DNA of 64,000 nt, from the NCBI GenBank assembly GCA_965207585.1, contig CBDBMT010000003.1, forward strand, positions 1,240,001 through 1,304,000. The letters run 5' to 3'. Made by a program: the position numbers and the translations under genes. The DNA comes from Bin87 sp965207585. Lineage in GTDB: Bacteria > Chloroflexota > Dehalococcoidia > Lucifugimonadales > UBA3495. This document shows, piece by piece, positions 41,356 to 51,700 of the stretch (position 1 is its first letter; every line of letters starts with the position of its first letter). The notes beneath the pieces are model-generated. The model was not told the origin of the DNA. It saw only the letters and a program-made list of their open reading frames with translations, and did not search any database.

Positions 41356-43077
41356 TTGGCCTCCCGAGAAAACATCGTCTACGAGCCGGATGAGCCTTGT
41401 CCCCCGCTGGTGTCCCTGGCCGTGGGGCTTCAGGGGGCCATGTTCATCCTGGTGCAGACTCCGCTGCTGGTGTCGGTCAGTCTGTTGGGAGACACGCATG
41501 GCGAGCGGTACCTGAGTTGGGCCATTTTCACCGCGCTGATAATCAACGGGGGGGTTACCGCCGCGCAGTCGGGCGTCATCGGGAGGTTCGGCTCCGGCCA
41601 CCTGTTCTTCACCGGCACGACGCCGGTCTACATCGCGGTCTGCCGGACAGCTCTGACCTATGGCGGGCCATCCCTGCTATCCGCCCTGGTTATCGTTTCC
41701 TCGCTGTTCCAGTTCCTGCTGGCGTCTTGGCTCCCCCTGCTGCGCCGGATTGTCACGCCCACGGTTTCCGGCACCGTGTTGATCCTGGTGGGGGCCATAA
41801 CCATACCCATCGCCTTCGAGAGTGTTGCCGACGTCCCCGAGGGGGCCCCGGCAGCCGGGGGCGTGGCGGCGGCCGGCGCGACGCTGGCGGTCACCGCGGC
41901 CCTGGGACTGCGGGCCACCGGGAGACTGCGGCTGTGGTCGCCCCTGGTTGGAATCGCGGCAGGCTGCGTGGTGGCCGGCGGCCTGGGAATGTACGACCTT
42001 CAGGGTGTCATTGACGCGCCCTGGATTGGGGTTCCGCCGGGCGGCTGGCCGGGGATAGAGCTGACGCCCGGCGCGGAGTTCTGGGCGCTTCTGCCCATGT
42101 TCCTAGTGGTGTCCCTGATCAGCGCCCTCAAGACCATCGGCGGCGGCATCGCCCTGCAACAGGTCTCATGGCGCGGGGAGCGGGCCACCGATTTCCGCCG
42201 GGTTCAGGGCGCCATCAACGCCAACGGCGCGGGCAGTCTATTGAGCGGAATCGCCGGTACGCCGCCCGCGGGAGCCTATGAAGGCGCCACCGTGTCCATC
42301 GTCAGTTTCACTGGGGTCGCTGCCCGCAACGCCGGCTACGCCATGGGAGCTATCCTGATTGCCCTGGCCTTTCTGCCCAAGGTGGCCGCTTTCCTGCTGG
42401 CCGTTCCCAATCCGGTCATAGGGATGTTCCTGATGATGATCATGGGGCTGATTCTGGTGGAGGGTATGCGGACGGTCTTCCAGGACGGGATTGATTACCG
42501 GAAGGCGCTGGTGGTATCGGTGTCCCTCTCCGTTGGAATAGGCCTGGAGAGCCAGGACCTCTTCTCGGAACTGGTGGGCGGAGTGTGGGGCACTCTGCTG
42601 GGCAACGGACTGGCCAGCGGGACCCTGGCCGCCATCTTGATGACAGCGTTCCTGGAACTGAGCAGCGCCCGGCGGCTACGCTTGGAGACGGAACTGGCTA
42701 TGTCGGCTCTGCCCCGGATAGACGAGTTCCTCCGACGCGCCGCGGCCCGGGCCGGATGGGACGAGGCATCCGCCGACCGGCTTCGCTTCGTGGGCGAGGA
42801 AGTGCTTTCCAGCCTGTTGCAGGAACTCGAGGGCGACGGCCCCCGGCGCCTGGCCGTCCTGGCGCGCCCGTCCGCCGGGGTAGTGGAGATGGAATTCCTG
42901 GCGGCGCTGACGGACGAGAATCTGGAAGATCGGCTGGCCTATATGAACCGGCAATCCGAAGTCCCGGAGGAAACCGAAATATCCTTCCGCCTGCTGCGGC
43001 ACTACGCCTCTTCGGTGCGCCACCGCAAATACCACGGCCTGGACATCGTGACCGTGCGGGTGGAAGGCTCGCGTTAA
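41356..43077 (+). CDS. NCS2-family nucleobase permease with C-terminal soluble domain (copy B)
   Basis: A TTG start with GGGGGT upstream gives 573 residues. About 12 hydrophobic helices cover residues 15-430, with family features TPVYIAVCRTALTYGG, TPTVSGTVLILVGAITIPIA, TPPAGAYEGATVSIVSFTGV and LPKVAAFLLAVPNPVIGMFL. These fit xanthine/uracil symporters (SLC23/NCS2), though the substrate is not predictable. Residues 430-573 form a soluble domain (ASADRLRFVGEEVLSSLLQ) resembling an RsbW-type histidine-kinase-like ATPase without the glycine-rich ATP boxes, an unusual fusion. The 3' 1,035 bases are duplicated exactly at the window start. Confidence 0.88.
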   Translation: MASRENIVYEPDEPCPPLVSLAVGLQGAMFILVQTPLLVSVSLLGDTHGERYLSWAIFTALIINGGVTAAQSGVIGRFGSGHLFFTGTTPVYIAVCRTALTYGGPSLLSALVIVSSLFQFLLASWLPLLRRIVTPTVSGTVLILVGAITIPIAFESVADVPEGAPAAGGVAAAGATLAVTAALGLRATGRLRLWSPLVGIAAGCVVAGGLGMYDLQGVIDAPWIGVPPGGWPGIELTPGAEFWALLPMFLVVSLISALKTIGGGIALQQVSWRGERATDFRRVQGAINANGAGSLLSGIAGTPPAGAYEGATVSIVSFTGVAARNAGYAMGAILIALAFLPKVAAFLLAVPNPVIGMFLMMIMGLILVEGMRTVFQDGIDYRKALVVSVSLSVGIGLESQDLFSELVGGVWGTLLGNGLASGTLAAILMTAFLELSSARRLRLETELAMSALPRIDEFLRRAAARAGWDEASADRLRFVGEEVLSSLLQELEGDGPRRLAVLARPSAGVVEMEFLAALTDENLEDRLAYMNRQSEVPEETEISFRLLRHYASSVRHRKYHGLDIVTVRVEGSR

Positions 43078-43102
43078 CCCCGCATTCTCAATATGTGCTG
43101 GC

Positions 43103-43131
43103 ATTGCCCCACAGTGGCCTGCCAGGGCAAT
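43103..43131 (+). terminator. Weak hairpin after the permease (copy B)
   Basis: Same ATTGCCC/GGGCAAT stem as at 1061-1089. Confidence 0.3.
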
Positions 43132-43135
43132 CGCG

Positions 43136-43312
43136 TCAAGTCAGGTGGGACGTCCCGTGGCTGACGCGCTCCACGATGCCGTCGACCAGCATGCCGGCCA
43201 GCCCCCGGTGGATGGCAACGTGGGCCTCCCCCGTGATCATCGCCAGTTCCGCCGTGTCCGCGAAGGGCAGCCGGCTCAGGTGGTGCAGCAGTTCCCGCTC
43301 GGAGACGCTCAT
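43136..43312 (-). pseudogene. Replication-relaxation-like fragment (copy B)
   Basis: Identical to 1094-1270: a 58-codon winged-helix fragment cut after SHGTSHLT at the recombinase-tail-like word. Part of the duplicated segment. Confidence 0.5.
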
Positions 43313-43422
43313 GCAGCGAGCGTAGCAGACGGGAGGCACGGCGGTCAGCCGACAAGTGTCAGCAATAGGCGCGTGATCAGGGTGGCGGACCCTCGGAGAA
43401 CATGTGCCAATGTTCATGAGCA

Positions 43423-43642
43423 TTGACCCGCCCCGGCGGGCTTCCGCCTTGGTCAACAATCTCACGTCCCCGCTTCTCATCATGTCATCGCGTTTCATTT
43501 ACAGGCCAATTCCGGCGTGTCATACGTGCCAGCGGCTTTTCCGCCCTCCGCCGCAGGGCCGGTGTCTCTCTCCGGAAAGGCCCAATTTCTGCAACGAAAT
43601 GCAATCCAGCGGGCTTTTGGGGTCAGACAAGGCTGAGAAGGA
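43423..43642 (-). pseudogene. Mobile-element leader and MerR-like gene start, remnant (copy B)
   Basis: Identical to 1381-1600. It shows that the mobile-element debris was already present before the duplication. Nothing else supported lies between 43313 and 43782. Confidence 0.5.
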
Positions 43643-43782
43643 GGAAATCCGCTGCATTCACATTTGTTTGTGGCTCCCTTACAGGAAACCCCGGAAACCG
43701 CTCTACCGGAAAGGTTGCACCTTGACCAGTCGCCCCAATGACGGCCTTTCCCAGGCTTCCGGCGCCGGCGGCAGCCACGTGT

Positions 43783-44529
43783 CAGCAGGATGCCCCGCTG
43801 TGTGATGGTCTCCAGGTTGGAACCGGGGAAGAGAGTTTGATCCACGCGGGCCGCGGCGTCCTGAAGGGTGTCTTCGTTCCCGGTGGCTCAGCTTCCAGTG
43901 GGGGAAAATACTTCCACCAGGTCCTGGCGCAATGCAGGCTGATTTTCCTTCACCGGCAACAGGTAATCCCCGCCGCCGGCTACAATCTGCTGGCACACCT
44001 CCCGTTGGGTCAGCAGAGCGTCCGCCACCACTATCCTCCCTTCCAGGGGAATCTGCCCCAACACCTCTTGGGCCGCTGCCAATTCCTGACCCTTGCCCAC
44101 CGTGGCTGCCTGGCTCAGCACCGCCCCGCCCTCAGTGGCGTAGGCTGATACCAGGTGCACCCCAGGCAGTTCCTCACCATGTATCCCCCGCAACGTCTTC
44201 CCATCTATTGACACCACGGAGCCCAGGTCCACCCCACTATCTCGCACCCATTCCCGCAGCACCCCTTCAAAGGCTTCCACCTCCAGACCCTTGAACACCC
44301 GGTGCAGCGTGGCTACGCAGGGCGTTCTCCCCAGCGGGAAACCCAGTTCCTGTCCAGCGGCGGTTCCCTAATCCCGGCCCCATTGCGCAATGGCGTAAAG
44401 GCTGCGGGCGCCACATAGCATGGCGCAAACCGACAGACTCAATACCGCTCCCAATGGATGGCGCTGGCCTTGCCGGCTCCGGTGGTCCGGAACTCCATCC
44501 AAGGCTTCTCTCAACCTCATCTTCCCCAC
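43783..44529 (-). pseudogene. ISAs1-family transposase, dead (copy B)
   Basis: Same truncated gene as at 1740-2486 with two further lesions: a TAG in place of CAG in WGRDQGT (near 44370), and one extra G in a G-run at the 3' frame break (near 43905), so the frame ends FSPTGS. Copy A has CAG at the first position. Confidence 0.82.
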
Positions 44530-44672
44530 CTCCTCACGTCTTCACCGCAACTTTAAGGCTCCTTTCAGAAAATGAAAAGACCCTGCTGGGGAGTGGCGAT
44601 TCCGTTGTCCGAGAGGCGCCCGGCAATGTAGAATGACAGCCACGGAAGCAGGCCAGCACGGGGGTGATGACA

Positions 44673-44945
44673 GTGAACGCGCCAACCCGACCCAGGGAGG
44701 AAACGCACCGCCTTGGCGACGAGATATACGAACGTAACATCCGGTCGAGGGTCGAAACAGACCACCACGGAGAGATCGTCGCCATTGACGTGGATAGCGG
44801 AGGCTGGGCCATTGGCGAGAACGTAATTGTCGCAACGGACCGCCTCCGGGCTCAGCAGCCCGAGGTCTGGGATGTCTGGCTGGTCCGGGTGGGATACCGG
44901 GCGCTGCGCAGCTTCGGGGCCGGGTCCCTGCGGAGGATCGGGTGA
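44673..44945 (+). CDS. Small partner protein of aspartic protease (copy B)
   Basis: Differs from copy A by a few bases (for example G/E at GDGIYE versus GDEIYE). Same GTG start, same four-base overlap with the protease. See the entry at 2630 for motifs. Confidence 0.75.
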   Translation: MNAPTRPREETHRLGDEIYERNIRSRVETDHHGEIVAIDVDSGGWAIGENVIVATDRLRAQQPEVWDVWLVRVGYRALRSFGAGSLRRIG

Positions 44946-45313
44946 TCGAAGGCGTGGTGAATGCTGCCCTTGAAGCGGTGGTGACTTTGCCTCTGCGAGG
45001 ACCGGATGGGCAGGTCAGGGAGGTCGAAGCCGTAATAGACACCGGCTACAGCGGGTACTTGACCTTGCCGCCAGCATTGACGGCGGAATTGGGATTGGAC
45101 TTTCGGGGCAATGGGCACGCCTACTTGGCCAACGACGCCGAGGTGGAATTCGACGTCTACAGCGTGATTGTGCTGTGGGACAGCCAACCGCGAGACATTG
45201 AGGCCGATGCGACCGGCAGCACCCCACTGGTGGGTATGCTGCTCCTGGACGGGCACGACCTGAGCGTCGAGGTTCGGGACGCCGGGCGCGTCATCATCCA
45301 GGCCGGAGAGTAG
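44942..45313 (+). CDS. Clan AA aspartic protease (copy B)
   Basis: Protein identical to copy A, with AVIDTGYSGYLTLP and TPLVGMLLLDGHDL. GTG start in the GTGA overlap. Confidence 0.8.
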   Translation: MIEGVVNAALEAVVTLPLRGPDGQVREVEAVIDTGYSGYLTLPPALTAELGLDFRGNGHAYLANDAEVEFDVYSVIVLWDSQPRDIEADATGSTPLVGMLLLDGHDLSVEVRDAGRVIIQAGE

Positions 45314-45672
45314 ACAAGGGTATCTCCTAACGGAACCTGCCAAGACGGACTCCAGCCAGCAGCGTGTGGGCCTGAACCGCACGATCCAGCCTAATCCTGC
45401 GATTGCCACTGACCTGCCACTGCCGTTCGCTTAAGCGCCGGGCGTAAGGGTGGCAATGAGTGGTTCTTATTCCACCCTTTCCGGCAGGGGTAGCCGCAGC
45501 GCTGTACGCCTCGCTTCCATCGGGAAGTTCGTGGGCTGCCTCGAAGGTTACGCTGGCCCGGCCTACGGTTGCCAGTCGGCCGGTTGCCGCAGCACCATAC
45601 CAGTCCCGGAGACCCAGCACGACATGTCCTAGCGTTGATTGCTCAAGCGGGCCAACGCCACTCCAAGAATCC
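45314..45672. other. Spacer with the empty MITE target site (copy B)
   Basis: No supported gene. It ends at CTAAGGGATCC (45673-45683), present once, which is the target duplicated on both sides of the MITE in copy A. Confidence 0.6.
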
Positions 45673-46695
45673 CTAAGGGATCCGGTAGGACACCTGCAGG
45701 CCTACCGAGACCTCCACCTCCGGTTCCGAGTCAAAGGGCAGCAGGGGACCGTAGGAGTGACTGCTCTGACCGCTACAGGACACGGCGTCCGTGCCGGGCA
45801 ACCCGTAGGGCACATTCTGCAACGGGTATTCCAACGCCCCCACCACTTCCCCCAGGGCCAACTCCAGGGCGTCGGCCAGGTCCACGGCGGCCTTCTCCGC
45901 CGCCGGCGCCGCCTCTCGGCGGGCCAGGGATACGGCCAAGTCGCAGCTCTCACCGGACAGGCCGAACCTAACGCCGAAGGTCTCGGACCTCCTCACCACC
46001 TTCTCTATCGCGTCCACCACGGCCTCTCCGACATCGGCGTACTCATCAACATCAACTTCCACCGAAATATTGGGCGGTTCGTACCGGTACACCGGATCAA
46101 ACTCCACCTCATCCTCGCCTATTCCGATGGCGGCCAGGTTGGAGAGGATGTCCTGGCGGTCTTCCGCCGTCAACTGCTCGGGCCCGGAGATTCCATAGTC
46201 CCTCTCCGGAATCACCACCACGTATGCTTCGTCCGGGGCCACGGTCACCTGCCCTATGGCGGAAACGGTGAGGCTGCCCGCCCGGGCCGTGGTCTGGGGC
46301 AACGGGGACAGGTGAAATCCCCCGCTGCTCCCCTGCCTCACCCACGAAGGCGACGACGCCGAGTCCGAAGCCAGCACCACCAGCGAATCTCCCGTGCCGC
46401 TCGCACGCGGCTCCCGTCCGGTTTCTGCCGTAGCGGTGGTCTCCATTTCCTTCGTCGCGGTTGCAGCCGTCGTCGGCGCTGCCGCGCCGGCGTCCGTTGG
46501 TGGGACCCAGGCGGCGACCGTGGGCGGCATTTCGATAGCGGTCGCGGGTGGACTTACCGCAGGAGTGGCCGTGGAGGGTCCAGCGACGGCCGGGGCCGCT
46601 TCGCCATTGGGCTTTTCCTGGGTGCAGGCCAACCCGCCCAAGGACAGAACAACCACAATCAGGGCAGCAACCCTTACGAGCTTCATCAAGGTCAT
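45673..46695 (-). CDS. SIMPL-domain lipoprotein (copy B)
   Basis: Same 340-residue mature form as copy A, with LGGLAC lipobox and SLTVSAIGQVTVAPDEAYVV. Scattered substitutions (F/V in the signal peptide, A/T, D/G) are consistent with slow divergence of both copies under selection. The 3' end is not interrupted by a MITE. Confidence 0.82.
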   Translation of the reverse strand: MTLMKLVRVAALIVVVLSLGGLACTQEKPNGEAAPAVAGPSTATPAVSPPATAIEMPPTVAAWVPPTDAGAAAPTTAATATKEMETTATAETGREPRASGTGDSLVVLASDSASSPSWVRQGSSGGFHLSPLPQTTARAGSLTVSAIGQVTVAPDEAYVVVIPERDYGISGPEQLTAEDRQDILSNLAAIGIGEDEVEFDPVYRYEPPNISVEVDVDEYADVGEAVVDAIEKVVRRSETFGVRFGLSGESCDLAVSLARREAAPAAEKAAVDLADALELALGEVVGALEYPLQNVPYGLPGTDAVSCSGQSSHSYGPLLPFDSEPEVEVSVGLQVSYRIP

Positions 46696-46863
46696 TCCAT
46701 CACCTGTACCATGCGTATGACATTCAGGGGGTAGTTCTACCCCGCCTCTCGCTCCTGGCAGGAGCCGCTGCGCTGATCGTTCGGGGCATCCCGCCAATCT
46801 GCCATTACGGCCCAAGCTGAGGCGGCCGTTTCGGATTACCTCATTCGATCAGGGAACGGCCCT

Positions 46864-47472
46864 TCAGTAGAGCCGCTCCCGGTTGGCCTCTTCCTCCTCG
46901 GCGTCAATCCGCCCAGCGTCAGCCCCGGCAATCTGGTCGGCCAGCACCTGCCCGTAGCTGGGATAGGACGACCGCTCTATCCGCGCCGACGGGTCCCAGA
47001 GACGGCCCCGCAGCAGCGCCCTCCCGCAGTGCAGGAAGGCCTCCTCCACCGTCACCTTCAACCCCGACAGCGGGGCCCGCCCGCCCACGGCCAGGGGTTC
47101 CAGCAGCCCCTGGCCGGTAACGATCTCCGCCTTCCCCTTCACCCGCAGCGTCTCGTTCATCCCCGGCACGAAGAACAACAGGCCCACCCGGGGATTCTCC
47201 ACCACGTTCTGCAAGGAGTCCACCTGGTTGTTGCCGGGCCGGTCGGGCAGCAGCAGCGTCCTCTCGTCCAGCACCCGCACGAATCCCGGCGGGTCGCCCC
47301 GGGGCGAGGCGTCGGGCTGGCCATCGGCGTTGCTGGTGCTCAGCACGCAGAAGGGCGACAGGGCAATGAAGTTCCGGCAGTGCTCGTCCAGCCGGTCCAG
47401 CACCTTCTGCGCCGCCCGGGGCGCCGGGGGCCGGTAGGTCTCCCGCAAATCCCCTCTATTGGAAATGGTCAT
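46864..47472 (-). CDS. PPOX-class FMN flavoprotein, MSMEG_1061-like (copy B)
   Basis: The 202-residue homologue of 5016-5624 with the same split-barrel motifs; differences cluster in surface loops (for example NPRVGLLFF and EIVTGQGLLEPLAV). Twelve bases separate it from the Uma2 gene. Confidence 0.85.
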   Translation of the reverse strand: MTISNRGDLRETYRPPAPRAAQKVLDRLDEHCRNFIALSPFCVLSTSNADGQPDASPRGDPPGFVRVLDERTLLLPDRPGNNQVDSLQNVVENPRVGLLFFVPGMNETLRVKGKAEIVTGQGLLEPLAVGGRAPLSGLKVTVEEAFLHCGRALLRGRLWDPSARIERSSYPSYGQVLADQIAGADAGRIDAEEEEANRERLY

Positions 47473-47484
47473 GGCGAACCCCCT

Positions 47485-48303
47485 TCAGCTTCCCCGCAAC
47501 CGGCGCAGTTCCTCTTCCAACTCCCGGTTCCGCACCTCGGCAGCTTTCGCACGGCTATCAGAAGCATCGGCGCGTGCCTCGGCGGTGCCAGCTCTGATCT
47601 CGGCCTGGATACGCGACTGCCGCTCAATCTCAGTCTGAGCCTCGGCTGCCTCGGCGCGGTTGCGTTCACTCTCCAGGGTGGCGATGGGCTCCTCGGTAAC
47701 CGGGTCGCGGAACACCAGCCGACCCTCCTCCCACCGCAGGTACAGCCCCAGCGCCCGGCTGTACCCCTGCAACGCCCCGCCGGGCAGTTCCTCTATATCT
47801 ATCGGCTCGTACCGGCCGTCCGCCAGAAGGTCCCCGGCCAGCCTCGCCCCGTGATGCTCCCCGGTCTCGTCGAAGCGCCAGTACTCCCCTATGCCCAGGG
47901 ACTCGTAGTAGTCCCGCTTGTCTCCCACGTCATGATCCCCCGTGCTCTCCGACGCCACCTCCAATACGAAGTCCGGCGGTTTCCCCTGCTCCTCTACTAC
48001 GTACCCGTTGCTGGCCCGGTAGGCCGCCGGGTCCACGCCGAAGGCCACCAGCAGGTCGGGGTACCGCGCCCGGCGCTTGTCGAAAGCGGCGTCCGGCGCG
48101 ATCCAGCGGTCGGCCTCCACCAGGGTGGTCTCGGGATTTCCCAAGTGGAAGGCCAGGTCGCGAGAGCGGCCATCCTTGAAAAGTTGGTCGTATTGAGTCA
48201 CTTCATCAGGCTCGCGGTCGGGTATGTCGGGCAGCCGGAAGCGTTGCCGGACTTTCGGGGCCCTGGGTGTCTTGCTGCTGGCGCTGGTGTTGGCGGTGGT
48301 CAC
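47485..48303 (-). CDS. Uma2-family putative nuclease with coiled-coil tail (copy B)
   Basis: The 272-residue protein keeps YPDLLVAFG, PPDFVLEVASEST and the EYWRFD block. Relative to copy A the segment around 25-55 (YDQLFKDGRSRDLAFHLG) and the coiled coil (AEAAEAQTEIERQSRIQAEI) are replaced, suggesting recombination with other Uma2 genes. First gene of the minus-strand cluster, with TATAAT upstream. Confidence 0.85.
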   Translation of the reverse strand: MTTANTSASSKTPRAPKVRQRFRLPDIPDREPDEVTQYDQLFKDGRSRDLAFHLGNPETTLVEADRWIAPDAAFDKRRARYPDLLVAFGVDPAAYRASNGYVVEEQGKPPDFVLEVASESTGDHDVGDKRDYYESLGIGEYWRFDETGEHHGARLAGDLLADGRYEPIDIEELPGGALQGYSRALGLYLRWEEGRLVFRDPVTEEPIATLESERNRAEAAEAQTEIERQSRIQAEIRAGTAEARADASDSRAKAAEVRNRELEEELRRLRGS

Positions 48304-48382
48304 GGCGAACCTCGGCTGATCTGGCGTTGGGCGGGCCTGGCGTTGGGGTCCCGGTGGGCGATGGGCTGGCTGGTTGGGGGGG

Positions 48383-48388
48383 ATTATA
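48383..48388 (-). promoter_or_regulatory. -10 box for the Uma2 cluster (copy B)
   Basis: TATAAT on the minus strand, conserved with 6525-6530. Confidence 0.45.
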
Positions 48389-48448
48389 CCAGCGCCGGCC
48401 AGGCGCCGGCAGGCTGGCGAAAATGCCCGAACCTGCCGGGCGGCCGTC

Positions 48449-48477
48449 TTGCGGCGGGCGGCGAATTGGCGGATAAT
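48449..48477 (+). promoter_or_regulatory. Candidate promoter of giant gene B
   Basis: TTGCGG-17-GATAAT, as upstream of gene A. The leader lacks a 10-base duplication present in A (TTGGGCAACC twice near 6705-6722). Confidence 0.4.
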
Positions 48478-48687
48478 CGTTATTGCTGCTTGAAGAGCAT
48501 TGCTGCTTCAAGAAGACAATTTCAAGAAAACAATCGACGACGCCGGGCGAGGTCCCAGTTTTGGGCAACGTTTACGGGGCGCAGCCCCTGGCGGCGAGAA
48601 GGTGATTAGCGATGGTGGCCGAGCTCATGGCGAAGACCCTGAAGACCCTGGGGAAAGCAGGCAACGCTTCATACCTACCCCTTTCAG

Positions 48688-48698
48688 CCCCCCCCCCC
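48688..48698 (+). repeat. Poly-C tract (11 C) before giant gene B
   Basis: Eleven C where copy A has sixteen. ATG 48612, which has the same AGAAGG ribosome site as in A, is out of frame with the signal peptide here. Confidence 0.85.
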
Positions 48699-48714
48699 GA
48701 CTTCCGGGGGCGTC

Positions 48715-51700
48715 GTGCTGACCCGGCGGCGCGCCCTGTGGGCGCTGCCCCTGCTGCTCCTGGCCGTAATGATGGCGGCGGCGCTGTTCGCGCTGACGCC
48801 GGCGCAGCCGGCCGGCGCGCAGCAGGCGACGCAGACCTTCGTCAGCAACCTCGGTCAGGCGGACGGCCCTGCTGCAGCTCTGTCCAATGATTACGCCCAG
48901 GCGTTCACCACCGGCAGCAACAGCCACGGCTACAGCCTGCGCAGCGTCGACGTGGAATTCAGTGTTATCCAGGCTGGCCTCAGTTCATCCCTCACCGCCA
49001 GCATCCACGCCGACTCCGGCGGGTCTCCGGGCAGCTCCCTCGGGACCCTGACCAACCCCGTCAGCTTTCCCGTCTCCAGTTCGGACCAGACGCTGACCTT
49101 CACGAGCACGGGCATCGACCTTGCGGCGAGTACCACGTACTTCCTCGTGATCGATATGAGCAGTAATCGTGGTCTCGAGGGTATCCGCGCCACGAGTTCG
49201 GACGCCGAGGACAGCGGACAGTTGGCCGGCTGGAGCATCGGCGACGGCTCTTTGTTCAAAGGATTTGCCTCAACAGGCTCATGGGCCGTCAACACGCCAT
49301 CGCTGAAAGTCAGCCTCGGCGGTATCAGCAAGACGCCGTCGCCGCTGGTTTCGAACTTCGGGCAGGCGAACGGCGGCACCGGCAATTTCGTCCAGCACGA
49401 CCACGCGCAGGCGTTCACGACGGGCGCCAACGCTGGCGGGTACACCCTGACGGGCGTCGACTTCTCGTTTCCGCAAATCAACGACGGCGCGCTGGCTTCG
49501 AAGCTGGCTGCCGAGATCAGAAGCGACAGCGGCGGAGCGCCGGGCGCGGTGGTCGCCACCCTGACCAAGCCCGGCACGATCAGCGCCGGCACGAACAGCT
49601 TCACGCACTCGGGCGTGGCGCTCGCGGCGAACACCACGTACTGGGCGGTGCTGGACGTCACCCTGGTCCTGCTTCCCGGCGCCAACACCATCCAGAACAC
49701 CGCGTCGGACGCCGAGGACGCCGGCGGCGCGGACGGCTGGACCATCGCCGACGATGGCCACTACCGGACCTGGAACACCTCGGGCGCCTGGACCTCGTTC
49801 AGCCAGTCCCGCAAGATCACCATCCACGGCACGGCCGTCGAGACCGTCGAGACGGAGACCTTCGTCGCCAACACCGGCCAGGCGGACGGAGGCACCTCAT
49901 TCCTGGGCAATGACTTCCACCAGGCGTTCACCACCGGCGGCAGCAGCTTCGGCTACACCCTGCACAGCGTCGAAGTGGAGTTCTCCACCATCGACAGCGC
50001 CTTCAGTTCCTCGGCGCTGACCGCCAGCATCCACGCCGCCTCCGGCGGGTCTCCGGGCAGCTCGCTGGGGACGCTGACCAACCCCGCCAGCTTTCCCGCC
50101 TCCACCTCGGACCAGACGCTGACCTTCACCAGCAGCGCGGGCATCGACCTTGAGGGGAGCGCCACCTACTTCCTCGTGATCGACATGGACGCCGGCCAGA
50201 GTTCTTCGAGGGTACGCCTGACGGGTTCGGACGCCGAGGACGGCGGGGGCCTGGCCGGCTGGAGCATCGCCGACGGCGCTGGGACGAGAACGGCTTCCTC
50301 GACGGGCGCGTGGACCCCCAACGTATCGTCACTGAAGATCAGCCTCGACGGCGTCAGCAAGCCGCGGCCGTCGCGGGTGAGCATCCTTGGCGGCGGCGCC
50401 GTCACCGAGGGCGTCAGCGCCAGCTTCACGCTGAGGGCGGTACCGGCGCCCCCGGCAGACCTGCCGGTGAGCGTCACGGTGACCACGACCGGCGACTTCG
50501 GGTACGGGACCCTGCCCACCAGCGTCACCATCCCGGCCTCGGGCAGCGCGACGCTGGAGATCGCCACCACCAACGACGACGTGGACGAAGCCCACGGCTC
50601 GGTGACGGTGACGCTGGTGGACGGGTCGGACTACGACCTGGCCACGTCGCTGGGGACGGCGACGGTCCGGGTGCGGGACGACGACCCGCCGCTGGTGAAG
50701 AACACCGGTCAGTCGAGCGGCCTGGTGCAGGGCCTGCACGTGGACCTGGCGCAGGGTTTCGACACCGGCGGCAACCCCTCGGGGTACACCCTGACCAGCG
50801 TGGACGTGGCCTTCAACCGGTCCACCGAGGACTTCGGCTCCAAGCTGACGGTCACCGTCCACAAAGGTGCCAACGGGGCTCCCGGCACGGTCGTGGGGAC
50901 CCTGGCCAATCCCGACTGGGTGAACCGGCAGGCCGGCACGTACCGCTTCACGCACCCGGGCGTCGCGCTCGAGGCGGACACCCGCTACTGGGTCGTGCTG
51001 GACGCAACCGGACTCACGGAAGGCAACAGCCAGGTGAAGTTCACGCAGAGCAACTCCGAGGACGCGGGCGCCGCGCCCGGCTGGAGCATCAACAACGACG
51101 CTCGCATCCGCGCGCAGGGGGGCGGCAACTGGATCACCCTGGTCGGCGGCTCCACTCTGTCCATGGGAGTCAACGGCCGGCTGCTGCCCCACGCGGACGG
51201 TTCCTACACCGTGCCCTTCGACTGGCCGCTGAAGCCGACCCGGGTGGGCGCGGGCGAGACGTTCCGGCTGCTGATCATCACCGACGACTGGCGCGACGCC
51301 ACCGCCACCGACATCGCCGAATACGACGCCCACGTGTGGGACTCCATCAGAACCGGGCACGCCGCCATCCGGCGCTACGCCGGCCAGTTCCGGGTGGTGG
51401 GCTCCACCGCCGCGGTGGACGCCCGGGACCACACCCGGACCAATCCCAACGACGCCGGGCACCCGGACGCGCCCATCTACTGGCTGAACGGCGAGCGGGT
51501 CGCGGCGAACAACGCCGGCTTCTGGTCCGACACCTGGGAGAACTGGGCGATGGCGGACCGCCGGATCGAGACCGGCAAGCGGTACCCGGACAACGACTGG
51601 CCGTGGACCGGCACCATGACCGCCGGGACGAAGCACGCCTCGGACCACCTGGGCAACAGCGGCAACGTCGCGCGCGGACGGTTCTGGACCCAGGACGGGG

